From Prevotella sp. CAG:485 (GTDB lineage: Bacteria > Bacteroidota > Bacteroidia > Bacteroidales > Muribaculaceae): DNA of 25,182 nt. The stretch is taken from positions 36,413-61,594 of the forward strand of contig FR897881.1 in assembly GCA_000437495.1 (NCBI GenBank), in the 5' to 3' direction. Both the position numbers and the translations under genes were made by a program. Below the pieces are notes generated by a model. The model was not told where the DNA came from. It was given only the letters and a program-made list of their open reading frames with translations, and ran no database searches. Of the stretch, positions 15,160 to 23,423 are shown piece by piece; position 1 is the stretch's first letter, and the number at the start of each line of letters is the position of its first letter.

Positions 15160-15183
15160 CCCCGCCGGAGTTTACCGGCAGGG
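15160..15183 (-). other. GC-rich hairpin in the leader of purD
   Basis: CCCCGCCGG (15160-15168) and CCGGCAGGG (15175-15183) pair over 9 bp (one G-U on the minus-strand RNA) around a 6-nt loop, 18 nt before the purD start. No U tract follows, so it is not a standard terminator. It may affect translation or transcript stability. Confidence 0.45.
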
Positions 15184-15222
15184 TAGTTGTATCATGGTGT
15201 CTAAAAACAGGTTAGTCACAAG

Positions 15223-16785
15223 TTAGTCATCGTTGTTCTCCTCGTCGGGGCGTTTCTTCCATACCTTACGCGAGCGCATGGAGCCGGGCGAGGTAAAGGC
15301 GGTGTGCGAGGCATCGATGCGCGGGCCGCGGTCGGAGGGCTTGTAACGGCTGTTGCTGCCCTGATAAGGCTTGAAGGGCTTGCGGTCGCGGTTACGGTCG
15401 CGGCTGAATCCGCGCTTGTCGTCGCGGTCGTCGCCCTCAAAGCGCGACTTTTTGCCGAAACGGCTCTTTTTGTCGAAACGGTCGCCGCGCGGTTTCTCCG
15501 GCTTGCGGTCGCGTTTGCTGCCGCTGATACGGCGCGCGTTGCTCTCCCATTCCTCGTCGCTCTCGCGCCGCGCCGGTTTCTGCCTGCGCACAAACGTGTC
15601 GTTATGCACGCTGCCGCCATCCGTCTTGAAGTCGGCGTAATTGCCGTCGAAGAGCACATATTCGCGCAACGTACATTCCAACCCGCCGTTGTTGATGGGG
15701 AATTTCACCGACGGCTTCAGACCTATGGAGGCGAAGTCCTCGTCGCGATAGCCGAGTATCCAGGCGTGCCAGCCGCCGAAGAGGCGTTTCAGCTGCGAGC
15801 CTACGTTGTGGAAGAGCACCTGCGGGTCGTCAACCTTCAGCCGCTCGCTGTATGGCGGATTCGTTACTATTATGCCCGGGTCAGCCACCGGAGCGTCCTG
15901 CCAGGCGGCAAAGTCCTTACATTCCACCTTTATCATATCTTCCAGGCGAGCCGAGCGGATATTCTTGCGCGCCGTGAGCACAGCCTGCGGGTCTATGTCG
16001 GCGCCGATGATGGGGAAAGCGGGGCTGCGTTCCTCGCTGTCGTCGTTGTAGAGGCGCTCAAACGTCTCGCTGTCGAAGTCGGGCCATTTCTCAAACGCAT
16101 AACCGGGGCGGAACACGCCCGGGTTGATGTTTGCGGCAATCAGGGCCGCCTCAATCAGGAACGTTCCCGAGCCGCACATGGGGTCGAAGAAGGGGCAGTC
16201 GCCGCGCCATCCGGTCTTCATGATGATGCCGGCTGCCAGCACCTCGTTGAGGGGAGCCTCGGTGGCTTCCACGCGATAGCCGCGTTTGCTCAGCGGCTCG
16301 CCCGACGAGTTCAGCGAGATGGTTACCCTTTGGTCGCTGATGTGCACGTCAAGCTGCAGGTCGGCACCCTGAAGACGTATCGACGGCCGTCGTCCCTGGT
16401 GGTCGTAGAAATGGTCCACAATGCCGTCCTTGACCCGGTAAACGGCGAATTTGGAGTGAGGGAAATCGGCGCTGTTCACCGTGGCCGATATGGAGAAAGT
16501 GGTGTCGGCCGTCATATACTCTTCCCAGTCCAGGTCGCGCACCTTGTCATACAGGTCGTCGGGGTCTGTGGCCGTGAACATCTCTATGGGACGCAGAATC
16601 TTCAACGCCGTGCGGCAACAGAGATTGGCTTTGTAGAGCATCTCCAGGTCCCCCTCGAAGCTCACCACGCGGTTGCCTGTCTCTACATTCTGCGCGCCCA
16701 AGGTTATCAGCTCGTCGCGCAGCACATCTTCCAGGCCGGCAAACGTCTTGGCCAGCATCGGAAATATTTTATTGTCGGATTCCAT
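15223..16785 (-). CDS. rlmL: THUMP-domain rRNA methyltransferase (RlmL-like), charged C-terminal tail
   Basis: Class I SAM-dependent RNA guanine-N2 methyltransferase like the N-terminal half of E. coli RlmL (23S rRNA). Residues about 1-160 hold a ferredoxin-like plus THUMP region (PMLAKTFAGLEDVLRDELI near the start). The catalytic domain has DPMCGSGTFLIEAALIAANI (SAM-binding), IIGADIDPQAV and the NPPYSERL motif for guanine N2. The last ~120 residues are a low-complexity Arg/Lys/Asp tail (KKSRFGKKSRF, RDRNRDRKPF), probably disordered and RNA-binding. The start is the ATG at 16785 (MESDNKIFPM), 5 nt after the ftsZ stop; a TTG at 16794 would add three residues and is less likely. The specific rRNA site is inferred. 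Confidence 0.9.
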   Translation of the reverse strand: MESDNKIFPMLAKTFAGLEDVLRDELITLGAQNVETGNRVVSFEGDLEMLYKANLCCRTALKILRPIEMFTATDPDDLYDKVRDLDWEEYMTADTTFSISATVNSADFPHSKFAVYRVKDGIVDHFYDHQGRRPSIRLQGADLQLDVHISDQRVTISLNSSGEPLSKRGYRVEATEAPLNEVLAAGIIMKTGWRGDCPFFDPMCGSGTFLIEAALIAANINPGVFRPGYAFEKWPDFDSETFERLYNDDSEERSPAFPIIGADIDPQAVLTARKNIRSARLEDMIKVECKDFAAWQDAPVADPGIIVTNPPYSERLKVDDPQVLFHNVGSQLKRLFGGWHAWILGYRDEDFASIGLKPSVKFPINNGGLECTLREYVLFDGNYADFKTDGGSVHNDTFVRRQKPARRESDEEWESNARRISGSKRDRKPEKPRGDRFDKKSRFGKKSRFEGDDRDDKRGFSRDRNRDRKPFKPYQGSNSRYKPSDRGPRIDASHTAFTSPGSMRSRKVWKKRPDEENNDD

Positions 16786-16790
16786 TGGTA

Positions 16791-18158
16791 TCAAAAAGTT
16801 ATCAGGGTAGGACCACCGTCGGCCGAAGATTTCTGAGCCGGCGCCGAGGGAGAGGCCGGATTGCCGGCGGGAAGCGGCGTGCCGCTGTCGGCGCCCGAGT
16901 TAAGCTGCTCGTTGAACTTGGGGCTGCGGTTGTAGGCCGGAGTGCTCTCCAGCATGTCTATCACGCGGTCGTCGTCGAACTGCGCCGGCTTCAGCACAGC
17001 ATATTTGGCTTTGGCCAGTTTGCGCTGCTGATTGCGCAGGCTCTCGGGCGAATAGATGGTTGAGATATTGTCTTTCTGCTCCTGCGGAGTGCGCGGTGTC
17101 ACCACATCGTTCTCGCCGCCGTCGGCCGTCATGCGTATCACGTCCGTGCCCCCCTGGTCATGGATGGTAACGTCGAAGCCCGTGGCCAGGAGCGTCAGCT
17201 TCACCTTGTCGCCCAAAGAGGCGTCGCGGCCGATGCCCCATTTCACATCGAAGTTGCGCGACAGCTTCGAGGTGAAGTTGGTGAACTCGTCAAGCTCGTT
17301 GGCTTTCAGAGGCCGCTGCGTGTCGCCGTCCGGGGCGTGTACCAGTTTTATCAGCACCCTCTTGGCCGACATGATGTCGTGAGCCTTGAGCAGCGGCGAA
17401 TGCAGAGCATTCTCAATGGCGTCGGAGATGCGGTGCTCACCCTCGCCGTAGGCCGTGGCTATGATGGCCGTGCCGCTCTCGCGAAGCGTCGTCTTGACGT
17501 CGGCCATATCCACGTTTATGTAGCACTCCTCGCTGATGATTTCTGATATGGAACGCGCCGCATTGGCCAGAGTGTCGTCGGCCATGTTGAACGCTTCCAT
17601 CAGAGTCTTGTCGGGGTATATCTCCAGCAGATTCTGGTCGTTGATTATCAGCATGGCGTCAACGTATTTCTTCATCTCGTCGGCGCCGGCCAGTGCCTTG
17701 TTGATTTTGTTGGAGCCTTCGAAGAGGAAGGGGATGGTGACGATGCCCACCGTGAGTTTGTTTTCCTCCTTGGCAATGCGGGCAATTACGGGAGCCGCGC
17801 CTGTTCCGGTGCCGCCGCCCATGCCGGCGGTTACGAACACCATCTCAGTGTCGGCGTCGAAGAGGGCGCGTATGCGGTCTTCGCTCTCCTCGGCAAACTT
17901 GCGGCCCACTTCCGGCTTGTCGCCGGCGCCGTAACCCTCGCCAATCAGCACTTTGGTGGGTACGTCGATTTTGCGCAGCAGATGCTGCCGGTCGGTGTTG
18001 ATGGCGGCGAAGCTCACGTATGGTATGTTCTGGTGATACATATAGTTGAGAGCGTTGCAGCCGCCGCCGCCAACGCCTATCACCTTGATTTTCGAGGCCG
18101 GCGAATCGTCGGTGCTGAAAGCCGATGAGTTGGATATGTTGTTCTGAAGATCCTCCAT
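16791..18158 (-). CDS. ftsZ: Cell division protein FtsZ
   Basis: Tubulin-like GTPase that forms the cytokinetic ring at midcell. Of 455 residues, the GTPase core shows GVGGGGCNALNYM (28-40), INTDRQHL (53-60) and the tubulin signature GMGGGTGTGAAPV (112-124), followed by the C-terminal subdomain and the Bacteroidota-type segment VIDMLESTPAYNR. A Ser/Pro/Ala-rich linker leads to the end, GGPTLITF, which does not look like the common IPAFLR-type tail that binds FtsA. Order ftsQ-ftsA-ftsZ is standard. It follows ftsA after 65 nt and precedes the RNA methyltransferase by 5 nt. Confidence 0.98.
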   Translation of the reverse strand: MEDLQNNISNSSAFSTDDSPASKIKVIGVGGGGCNALNYMYHQNIPYVSFAAINTDRQHLLRKIDVPTKVLIGEGYGAGDKPEVGRKFAEESEDRIRALFDADTEMVFVTAGMGGGTGTGAAPVIARIAKEENKLTVGIVTIPFLFEGSNKINKALAGADEMKKYVDAMLIINDQNLLEIYPDKTLMEAFNMADDTLANAARSISEIISEECYINVDMADVKTTLRESGTAIIATAYGEGEHRISDAIENALHSPLLKAHDIMSAKRVLIKLVHAPDGDTQRPLKANELDEFTNFTSKLSRNFDVKWGIGRDASLGDKVKLTLLATGFDVTIHDQGGTDVIRMTADGGENDVVTPRTPQEQKDNISTIYSPESLRNQQRKLAKAKYAVLKPAQFDDDRVIDMLESTPAYNRSPKFNEQLNSGADSGTPLPAGNPASPSAPAQKSSADGGPTLITF

Positions 18159-18223
18159 GGTGTCTGTTTTGGGGTGTGGATGGCGGAAACCGTTTGCCGG
18201 CCCGTCATGCCACTGGTTGGTTT

Positions 18224-19552
18224 TTATTGTTCGCCGTCGTCTTCTTCGTCGTTATAGGTTATTGCATCCTGCACACGTTTCAGCAGCTTGCTCCAGCGCG
18301 ACGGAGCTTTATGCCTGCGGTTTTTCTCGCGCTGCGGAGCCACCCAGTCGTCCTCGTCGGCAGTGTTGGCCTCGCCGGTTTCCGGCAACTCGGTCGGTTC
18401 CGGCGTTTCCAGACACTCCGTGTCGGTGCGTGTGGCCACCGTGTAAAGCACCGAGCCAACGCCCAAGAGGTCCTGCTCAGTGGCGCGCGCATCCTCAATC
18501 TTCACAGCCTCAGGCAGATGTGCAGTGCGTATGTTGAGGTTGCAGGTGCGGCTCACCAACTCGGCCATCCCCTTGAGACGGAAACCGCCGCCCATGGCTA
18601 TGATGCCGCCGGGCAGATCGTCCGGCTCCAGGTCGGCGTAGTGAATCTGTTCGCAGATGTTGGCCGCTATCTCTTCGGCGCGTGCCGACACCAGGTTGTT
18701 GACATCGGTCATCTTCACACCGTCGATGGTGAGGTTCGTTTTCCCTTCGGGGGCTATGGCGTTGCCGCTCACACGCTTTATCTCGTCGGCGCGCTCTTCC
18801 AGAATCTTCAGCGACGTCAGGTCGAGAGTGATGTTGCGGCCGCCGAGGGGCAGCGTGGCGAAATAGCTCATGTGCCCGTTTTTGAAAATCACCACCGTGG
18901 TCGTCTCTGCGCCTATGTCCACAAGCATACAGCCCAGGCGTTTCTCTTCAGGCGTCACCAACATGTGTCCGGCGGCCAACGGACCCACTACCATGCTGGC
19001 AATCTCCAGACCCGTTTTGCCGCTGATGGTGCGCACCAGGTTCTGCTCCAGGACAGGGCGGCACACAATGAGGTCGAAGGTGGCACCCACGCTCGGACCA
19101 ATCATGCCCTTGGGGTTCTGCGTGGTAACGTTGCCCACACGCCACGAGCGCGGCTGCACGTCGATAATCTTCAGACTGGCGTCGATGGCGCTTTCGCGGG
19201 CCTGCGCCGTGAGCGCGTTCAGGTCGTCGGCCGTTACCTCGCTGGCCTCGTCGGGCAGAGGAAGGTTCGTTTCGCGCGTCAGACTGCGCATTGAGCGGCC
19301 GCCGATGCTCACAAACACACGGTTGATTTTGCGCGGCGAAATCTCCGGCCGCGTCTCCAGCCGGTCCATAATCGACAGAATGCGAGTGGCCGCCTCCTCC
19401 GCATTCTGTATAATGCCGAAACGCACCGTCTCCGGACCCTCTATCTGTTCGGAGGCTATGATGTCGAGCTGTACGCCGTCTGTGCGTCCCACGGCTGCTA
19501 TTATCTTCGAGCTGCTGATTTCTATAGCTGCTACGTAGCGTTCGTTTTCCAT
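18224..19552 (-). CDS. ftsA: Cell division protein FtsA
   Basis: Actin-like ATPase that tethers FtsZ to the membrane and recruits later division proteins. The 442 residues carry VAAIEISSSKIIAAVG (phosphate 1), the 1C/SHS2 region with SIGGRSMRSL, MLVDIGAETTTVVIF (phosphate 2) and GGIIAMGGGFRLKGM (adenosine motif). Near the C-terminus SRWSKLLKRVQDAI is a likely amphipathic membrane-targeting helix. It is followed by an acidic end (DEEDDGEQ), so the helix is not fully terminal. It sits between ftsQ (35 nt) and ftsZ (65 nt) in the standard division order. Confidence 0.97.
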   Translation of the reverse strand: MENERYVAAIEISSSKIIAAVGRTDGVQLDIIASEQIEGPETVRFGIIQNAEEAATRILSIMDRLETRPEISPRKINRVFVSIGGRSMRSLTRETNLPLPDEASEVTADDLNALTAQARESAIDASLKIIDVQPRSWRVGNVTTQNPKGMIGPSVGATFDLIVCRPVLEQNLVRTISGKTGLEIASMVVGPLAAGHMLVTPEEKRLGCMLVDIGAETTTVVIFKNGHMSYFATLPLGGRNITLDLTSLKILEERADEIKRVSGNAIAPEGKTNLTIDGVKMTDVNNLVSARAEEIAANICEQIHYADLEPDDLPGGIIAMGGGFRLKGMAELVSRTCNLNIRTAHLPEAVKIEDARATEQDLLGVGSVLYTVATRTDTECLETPEPTELPETGEANTADEDDWVAPQREKNRRHKAPSRWSKLLKRVQDAITYNDEEDDGEQ

Positions 19553-19587
19553 TGTTTCTGTTTAGTCTTCAGGCTTTTTTACGCGGG

Positions 19588-20457
19588 TCAGGGCTGCCGG
19601 TTGGTGAGGGGTGCCGGATGCAGCGGTGCTTCCAGTTCCGACTGTTGCAGAGCCTGCTCCTCAACGTCGGGTATGCTGTCGGCTGTCACGGCCGGCATCA
19701 CCGGTTTGTTGCGCAGCGTGGCCACAACCCTGCCTGTATATTTTACGCTTATCTTTTCGTAGGTCTGCCAGCCGCGTGCCGGCATCACCTTGCGGTAGAA
19801 GGTCTTCAGCGCCGTGAGTTTGGCCGACAGATGCGACGTGTCGCCCAACTCTATGACGTGCCCCTGGATGCGCGGCACAAGGATGATTTCGTGCGGCGAG
19901 CGGGCGTCAATCTGCGTTATCAGCGCGTTGAGCATTTCGTCGGCGCTGATGGTGCGCACCAACGGCAGCAGCGACGTCTCCGTGAAGCTCTTGTTGAAAT
20001 TGCCTGTAACCACAGGCACGTCGGTGAAGAACTCCGGCAGCGCCGTCATGCGCTTTCCCTCATGGTTTATGTAATAGCTGTTGCCGCCGGGCGCGAACAC
20101 CCGCATCTCCGGCACCAGCGCGTCTACCTCTATCACCAGCCGGCCGTCGGGCATAAAGACGCAGGTGGCGCGCTCCAGGTTGTTGAGCCCGTCCATCCAA
20201 CGCTGCACACGGTTCAGGTTGATGTCGCCAACCCGTTTCCCCTTTACGCTTACCAACTTGCCAAGATGCTCCTCCACACCGTGGCGTATGGTGCCTTCCG
20301 TGCCCGGACGCGCACTGTTGACGCGCACCTCAACGCCGGGGCAGATTTGCGATTTCTCCTTCCCCGACGCCCACACCGTCATCCCCACGGCATAAACCAT
20401 GAGGAAGACCAGCAAAAGCCATTTCAGCACTGTTGCGTTGCGGCGTTTCAGTTTCAT
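19588..20457 (-). CDS. ftsQ: Cell division protein FtsQ
   Basis: Bitopic divisome protein linking early cytoplasmic and late periplasmic division proteins. The 289 residues have a basic start (MKLKRRN), a single membrane segment at about 12-31 (KWLLLVFLMVYAVGMTVW), then a periplasmic part with a POTRA-like region (VRVNSARPG, LVSVKGKRVGDINL) and a beta domain. Sequence conservation in this family is low, so the call rests on topology, size and position between murC and ftsA. The 51-nt gap to murC contains a hairpin (20471-20506). The end is Pro/Leu-rich. Confidence 0.92.
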   Translation of the reverse strand: MKLKRRNATVLKWLLLVFLMVYAVGMTVWASGKEKSQICPGVEVRVNSARPGTEGTIRHGVEEHLGKLVSVKGKRVGDINLNRVQRWMDGLNNLERATCVFMPDGRLVIEVDALVPEMRVFAPGGNSYYINHEGKRMTALPEFFTDVPVVTGNFNKSFTETSLLPLVRTISADEMLNALITQIDARSPHEIILVPRIQGHVIELGDTSHLSAKLTALKTFYRKVMPARGWQTYEKISVKYTGRVVATLRNKPVMPAVTADSIPDVEEQALQQSELEAPLHPAPLTNRQP

Positions 20458-20470
20458 ATAATCCGTGGCG

Positions 20471-20506
20471 CACGGAGCCGCGAACCCCTCAGGGCCGCTC
20501 TCCGTG
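20471..20506 (-). other. Hairpin in the murC-ftsQ gap
   Basis: CACGGAG (20471-20477) and CTCCGTG (20500-20506) form a perfect 7-bp stem, with an inner CCCTCAGGG that can also pair. The hairpin ends 14 nt before the ftsQ start. No U tract follows; it may influence relative expression of murC and ftsQ. Confidence 0.4.
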
Positions 20507-20508
20507 TC

Positions 20509-21894
20509 TTAATATCTCTGAGTTAATATCTCAGTGAACTCAGGCAGCAGCCTGTCGAGGTCGGCCGCTCCCAAAGTCATTAAGATGTCAAAGTTACTGT
20601 TTTTTACTTTATCTACCAAATCGGCCCTCGGGCAGAGCTCTTTTTCGGCATTTTTTATCTGACGCAGAATCAGACCCGAGTCCACACCCTCAATGGGCAG
20701 CTCGCGTGCCGGATAAATCTCCGGCAGAATCACATGGTCGGCTCCGGAGAGGGCGTCGGCGAAATCAGAGGCGAAATCGCGCGTGCGAGTGTAGAGATGC
20801 GGCTGGAAAATCACCGTCAGGCGATGACCCGGGAAGAGGCGCCGCACAGAGGCTATCGAGGCTCGTATCTCGTTGGGCGAATGGGCGTAATCGTCGATGA
20901 GGATGGCGCGACCCTGACCCGGGCGCACATGGAACTCGAAGCGGCGTTTGGCCCCGCCGAAGGTGGCCAGACCCTGACGCACCGCGCTCTCGGGTACACC
21001 GGCCAACAGAGCCGCCGCCGAGGCCGCCACAGCGTTGTCAACGTTTATCTCTATGGGAGTGCCGAGCTCCACATCCGTCAGCTCAACATCGGGCCCGTGA
21101 AGGTCGAACAGCAGCCGGTCGCCCTGCAGACGTATGTTGTCGCCGCGCCAGTCGGCCGGCACGCGGCAGTCGGCTTTGCCGTTGTAAGTATAGCACGTTA
21201 CGCTCTCGCCGCAGCGCGGCTGCAGAGTGAGTCCGGCATGACGCAGCAGATAACCCCCGGGCTGAATCAGCGAGGTGAAAATCTCGAACGCCTCCGTGTA
21301 ATGCTCAGCGTCGCCGTATATGTCGAGATGGTCGGGGTCAGTGCTTGTTATCACCGCTAACCAGGGGCGCAGATGATGAAACGAACGGTCGTATTCGTCG
21401 GCCTCAATCACCGAAAATTCCGAATCCTTGCACAGCACAAGGTTCGAGCCGGTGTTGCGCAGCACGCCGCCGAGGAAAGCGTTGCATCCCTGCGGCGAGA
21501 GGCGCATTATGTTGGCCAGCATGGAGCAGGTCGTCGTCTTGCCGTGACTGCCGGCCACACACATACCCTTGCTGCCCCGCGTTATCAGTCCTAAGAGCGC
21601 CGCACGTTTTATCACCTCGAAGCCGCCCGTGCGGAAATAGGTGAGTATGCGGTTGTCGGCCGGCACCGCCGGGGTGTAAACCACCAACGTCGACTCGGGG
21701 TTGCGCATCTGCTCCGGTATCAGCGCCGGGTCGTCGACATATATAATATGTGCGCCCTCCTTCACAAGGGCTTTGCTGAGGTCTGATTCCACACGGTCGT
21801 AGCCGGCCACGCTGTAGCCCTGAGCCAGGAAATAACGCTCCAGATTGGCCATGCCAATGCCGCCGGCGCCCACAAAATAGAGATTCCTCTTCAT
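20509..21894 (-). CDS. murC: UDP-N-acetylmuramate-L-alanine ligase
   Basis: Adds L-alanine to UDP-MurNAc, the first peptide step of peptidoglycan precursor synthesis. The 461 residues show the N-terminal Rossmann GAGGIGMANLERYFLAQG (9-26), the Mur-ligase P-loop GSHGKTTTCSM (115-125), EADEYDRSF and VITSTDPDHLDIYG of the central domain, and DDYAHSPNEI plus VIFQPHLYTRT of the C-terminal domain. It starts 9 nt after the murG stop, so the two are co-transcribed. Confidence 0.97.
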   Translation of the reverse strand: MKRNLYFVGAGGIGMANLERYFLAQGYSVAGYDRVESDLSKALVKEGAHIIYVDDPALIPEQMRNPESTLVVYTPAVPADNRILTYFRTGGFEVIKRAALLGLITRGSKGMCVAGSHGKTTTCSMLANIMRLSPQGCNAFLGGVLRNTGSNLVLCKDSEFSVIEADEYDRSFHHLRPWLAVITSTDPDHLDIYGDAEHYTEAFEIFTSLIQPGGYLLRHAGLTLQPRCGESVTCYTYNGKADCRVPADWRGDNIRLQGDRLLFDLHGPDVELTDVELGTPIEINVDNAVAASAAALLAGVPESAVRQGLATFGGAKRRFEFHVRPGQGRAILIDDYAHSPNEIRASIASVRRLFPGHRLTVIFQPHLYTRTRDFASDFADALSGADHVILPEIYPARELPIEGVDSGLILRQIKNAEKELCPRADLVDKVKNSNFDILMTLGAADLDRLLPEFTEILTQRY

Positions 21895-21903
21895 GCTTCA
21901 GAG

Positions 21904-23013
21904 TTATTTGCCGGCACTGTCGGCGTCAATCAAATCAAGGGCTATCTGAGCAATGCGCGTGTCGCTGTCGCGCTGTGCCATAGCGGCTGCCGCGCTGCCC
22001 ATGCTCTTCAGCCTGTCGGAGTCCTCGATAAGGCTGATAATATTGTCTACCAAAGTGGCACGAGCGTCGGCGTCAGTTACCAAAACCGCGGCGCCGCGAC
22101 TCTCCAAAGCGCGGGCATTTTTTGTCTGATGATCTTCGGCCACATTCGGGCTGGGCACCAACACCGAGGGCTTGCCAAGCAGCTCAATCTCGCTTATGGC
22201 CCCGGCTCCCGCGCGACTCACTACCAAGTCGGCGGCGGCGTATGCGTTTGCCATGTCGGCGATGAAGGGCGTTACCACCAGACCCTTGCGACCCTTGCCG
22301 CATTTCTGCCATTCGTCGGCCATCACCTTGCCTGTCTGCCATATCAGCTGCACACCGGCGCTCTGCAGCCGGTCGAGGCCGGCACGCATCGACTCGTTGA
22401 GAGTGCGAGCGCCTAAGCTGCCACCCACTATCAGCACCGTGGCACGACCCGCGTCGAGGCCGAACGCCTCGCGAGCCTTGGCGGCGTCGCGTGCCTGAAG
22501 CACCTCGGCGCGCACAGGGTTGCCCGTCATCACAATCTTGTCGGACGGGAAGAACCGCTCCATGCCTTCGTATGCCACACAGATGCGGCGCGCCTTCTTG
22601 GCCAACAGCTTGTTGGTTACGCCGGCGTAAGAGTTCTGTTCCTGCAGCAGCGTGGGTATGCCGCTGCGCTGGGCTGCCTTCAGCATCGGCCCGGAGGCAT
22701 AACCGCCCACGCCAATGGCTATGTCGGGTTTGAAATCACGCACCAGGCGGCGGGCCTTCTTCAGCGATTTGCGCAGCTTGAGCAACACACCCACATTGCG
22801 CCACAGACGCTTGCGGTCGAAGCCTGCCACCGGCAGACCCACGATGTCGTAACCGGCTGCCGGCACCTTCTCCATTTCCATACGCCCTTCGGCGCCCACG
22901 AACTGCACTTGCGCATCGGGGCGCAGACGTTTTATTGCGTTGGCGATGGCCACGGCCGGAAATATATGACCGCCTGTGCCGCCGCCGCTGATAATTATTC
23001 TCGGTGATTCCAT
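21904..23013 (-). CDS. murG: UDP-N-acetylglucosamine transferase MurG (lipid II synthesis)
   Basis: Peripheral inner-membrane glycosyltransferase (GT28) that adds GlcNAc to lipid I to make lipid II. The first residues, RIIISGGGTGGHIFPAVAIA, are the donor-side glycine loop. IVGGSLGARTLNESM and SRAGAGAISEIELLGKPSVL are the family signatures for UDP-GlcNAc binding, with NVAEDHQTKNA after them. The start is the ATG at 23013 (MESPRIII), giving 369 residues; a TTG at 23037 would add eight residues and would lie inside the promoter (-7 box 23042-23035). It heads murG-murC-ftsQ-ftsA-ftsZ, but the usual upstream ftsW and murD are missing: the divergent korA-like gene is there instead. Confidence 0.97.
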   Translation of the reverse strand: MESPRIIISGGGTGGHIFPAVAIANAIKRLRPDAQVQFVGAEGRMEMEKVPAAGYDIVGLPVAGFDRKRLWRNVGVLLKLRKSLKKARRLVRDFKPDIAIGVGGYASGPMLKAAQRSGIPTLLQEQNSYAGVTNKLLAKKARRICVAYEGMERFFPSDKIVMTGNPVRAEVLQARDAAKAREAFGLDAGRATVLIVGGSLGARTLNESMRAGLDRLQSAGVQLIWQTGKVMADEWQKCGKGRKGLVVTPFIADMANAYAAADLVVSRAGAGAISEIELLGKPSVLVPSPNVAEDHQTKNARALESRGAAVLVTDADARATLVDNIISLIEDSDRLKSMGSAAAAMAQRDSDTRIAQIALDLIDADSAGK

Positions 23014-23034
23014 GAATTCAAAATATAGCCGATG

Positions 23035-23066
23035 CAAAAATACAAAATTTGCGCCACATACGCAAA
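23035..23066 (-). promoter_or_regulatory. Promoter of the murG-ftsZ operon
   Basis: On the minus strand TTTG (23066-23063), a 20-nt spacer and TATTTTTG (23042-23035) match the Bacteroidota consensus. The start site would lie near 23028, giving a leader of about 15 nt before the murG ATG at 23013. Confidence 0.75.
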
Positions 23067-23132
23067 CCGCTTTTCATTGCTCTTGCATAATTCACATAGC
23101 TCCCTCAAAGCCTATAATTTCTAAACTCTTAT

Positions 23133-23202
23133 CTTATAACTCTTATAAAACTTATAACTCTTATAATTCTTATAAATCTTATAATTCGTAATTCGTATAA
23201 CT
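23133..23202 (+). repeat. AT-rich tandem array, 9-nt period (CTTATAANT)
   Basis: Six contiguous units of CTTATAA followed by two variable bases (CT, AA, CT, TT, AT, TT) span 23133-23186. Two decayed units, CGTAATT and CGTATAACT, follow, and looser copies precede from 23111. This is simple-sequence DNA, not a CRISPR array (no spacers). Confidence 0.85.
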
Positions 23203-23295
23203 CCCAAAGCTCCCGGGGCGCCCGGTAATTACCTGCGCCTCATAAGCCCTGGGCGGTCTGTTTTTTGTCAAATTGATATTTTTTCGGCTTTTCAT

Positions 23296-23327
23296 GGCTG
23301 CTATACTAACATTTTTATGTAACTTTG
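23296..23327 (+). promoter_or_regulatory. Probable promoter of the korA-like gene
   Basis: A -7 box TAACTTTG (23320-23327) has GGCTG (23296-23300) 19 nt upstream as an imperfect -33 box. The sequence TAACTTTGCCGC resembles the -7 region of tRNA-Leu (TAACTTTGCGGC). Transcription would start near 23333. Confidence 0.6.
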
Positions 23328-23423
23328 CCGCGTGAAAAACTTTGCTCGCAGAACGGTTGGCGAATCACATACCGCTCCGCGAGTATACATACAACCTAAA
23401 TTTGAAAGGAAAGTACAGCCATT

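Larger units (their letters stand above)
23067..23423. other. Divergent intergenic region between murG and korA
   Basis: No gene is seen. From left to right it holds the upstream side of the murG promoter, an AT-rich array with a 9-nt period (about 23111-23202), a GC-rich dyad (GGCGC 23217-23221 with GCGCC 23235-23239 around GGTAATTACC), the korA promoter (23296-23327) and a leader of about 90 nt. The leader can fold CTCGC (23345-23349) with GCGAG (23379-23383) around CGGT/ACCG. Confidence 0.6.

Noticed and set aside
15304..16836. 510-codon open frame on the plus strand
   Set aside because: Antisense to the RNA methyltransferase gene with SAM-binding and NPPY motifs; a shadow frame.
23014..23037. 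TTG start for murG at 23037
   Set aside because: It lies within the predicted promoter -7 box; the ATG at 23013 directly precedes the conserved MurG N-terminus.
23111..23202. CRISPR array
   Set aside because: Units are 9 nt and contiguous, with no spacers, and no cas gene is in the window.
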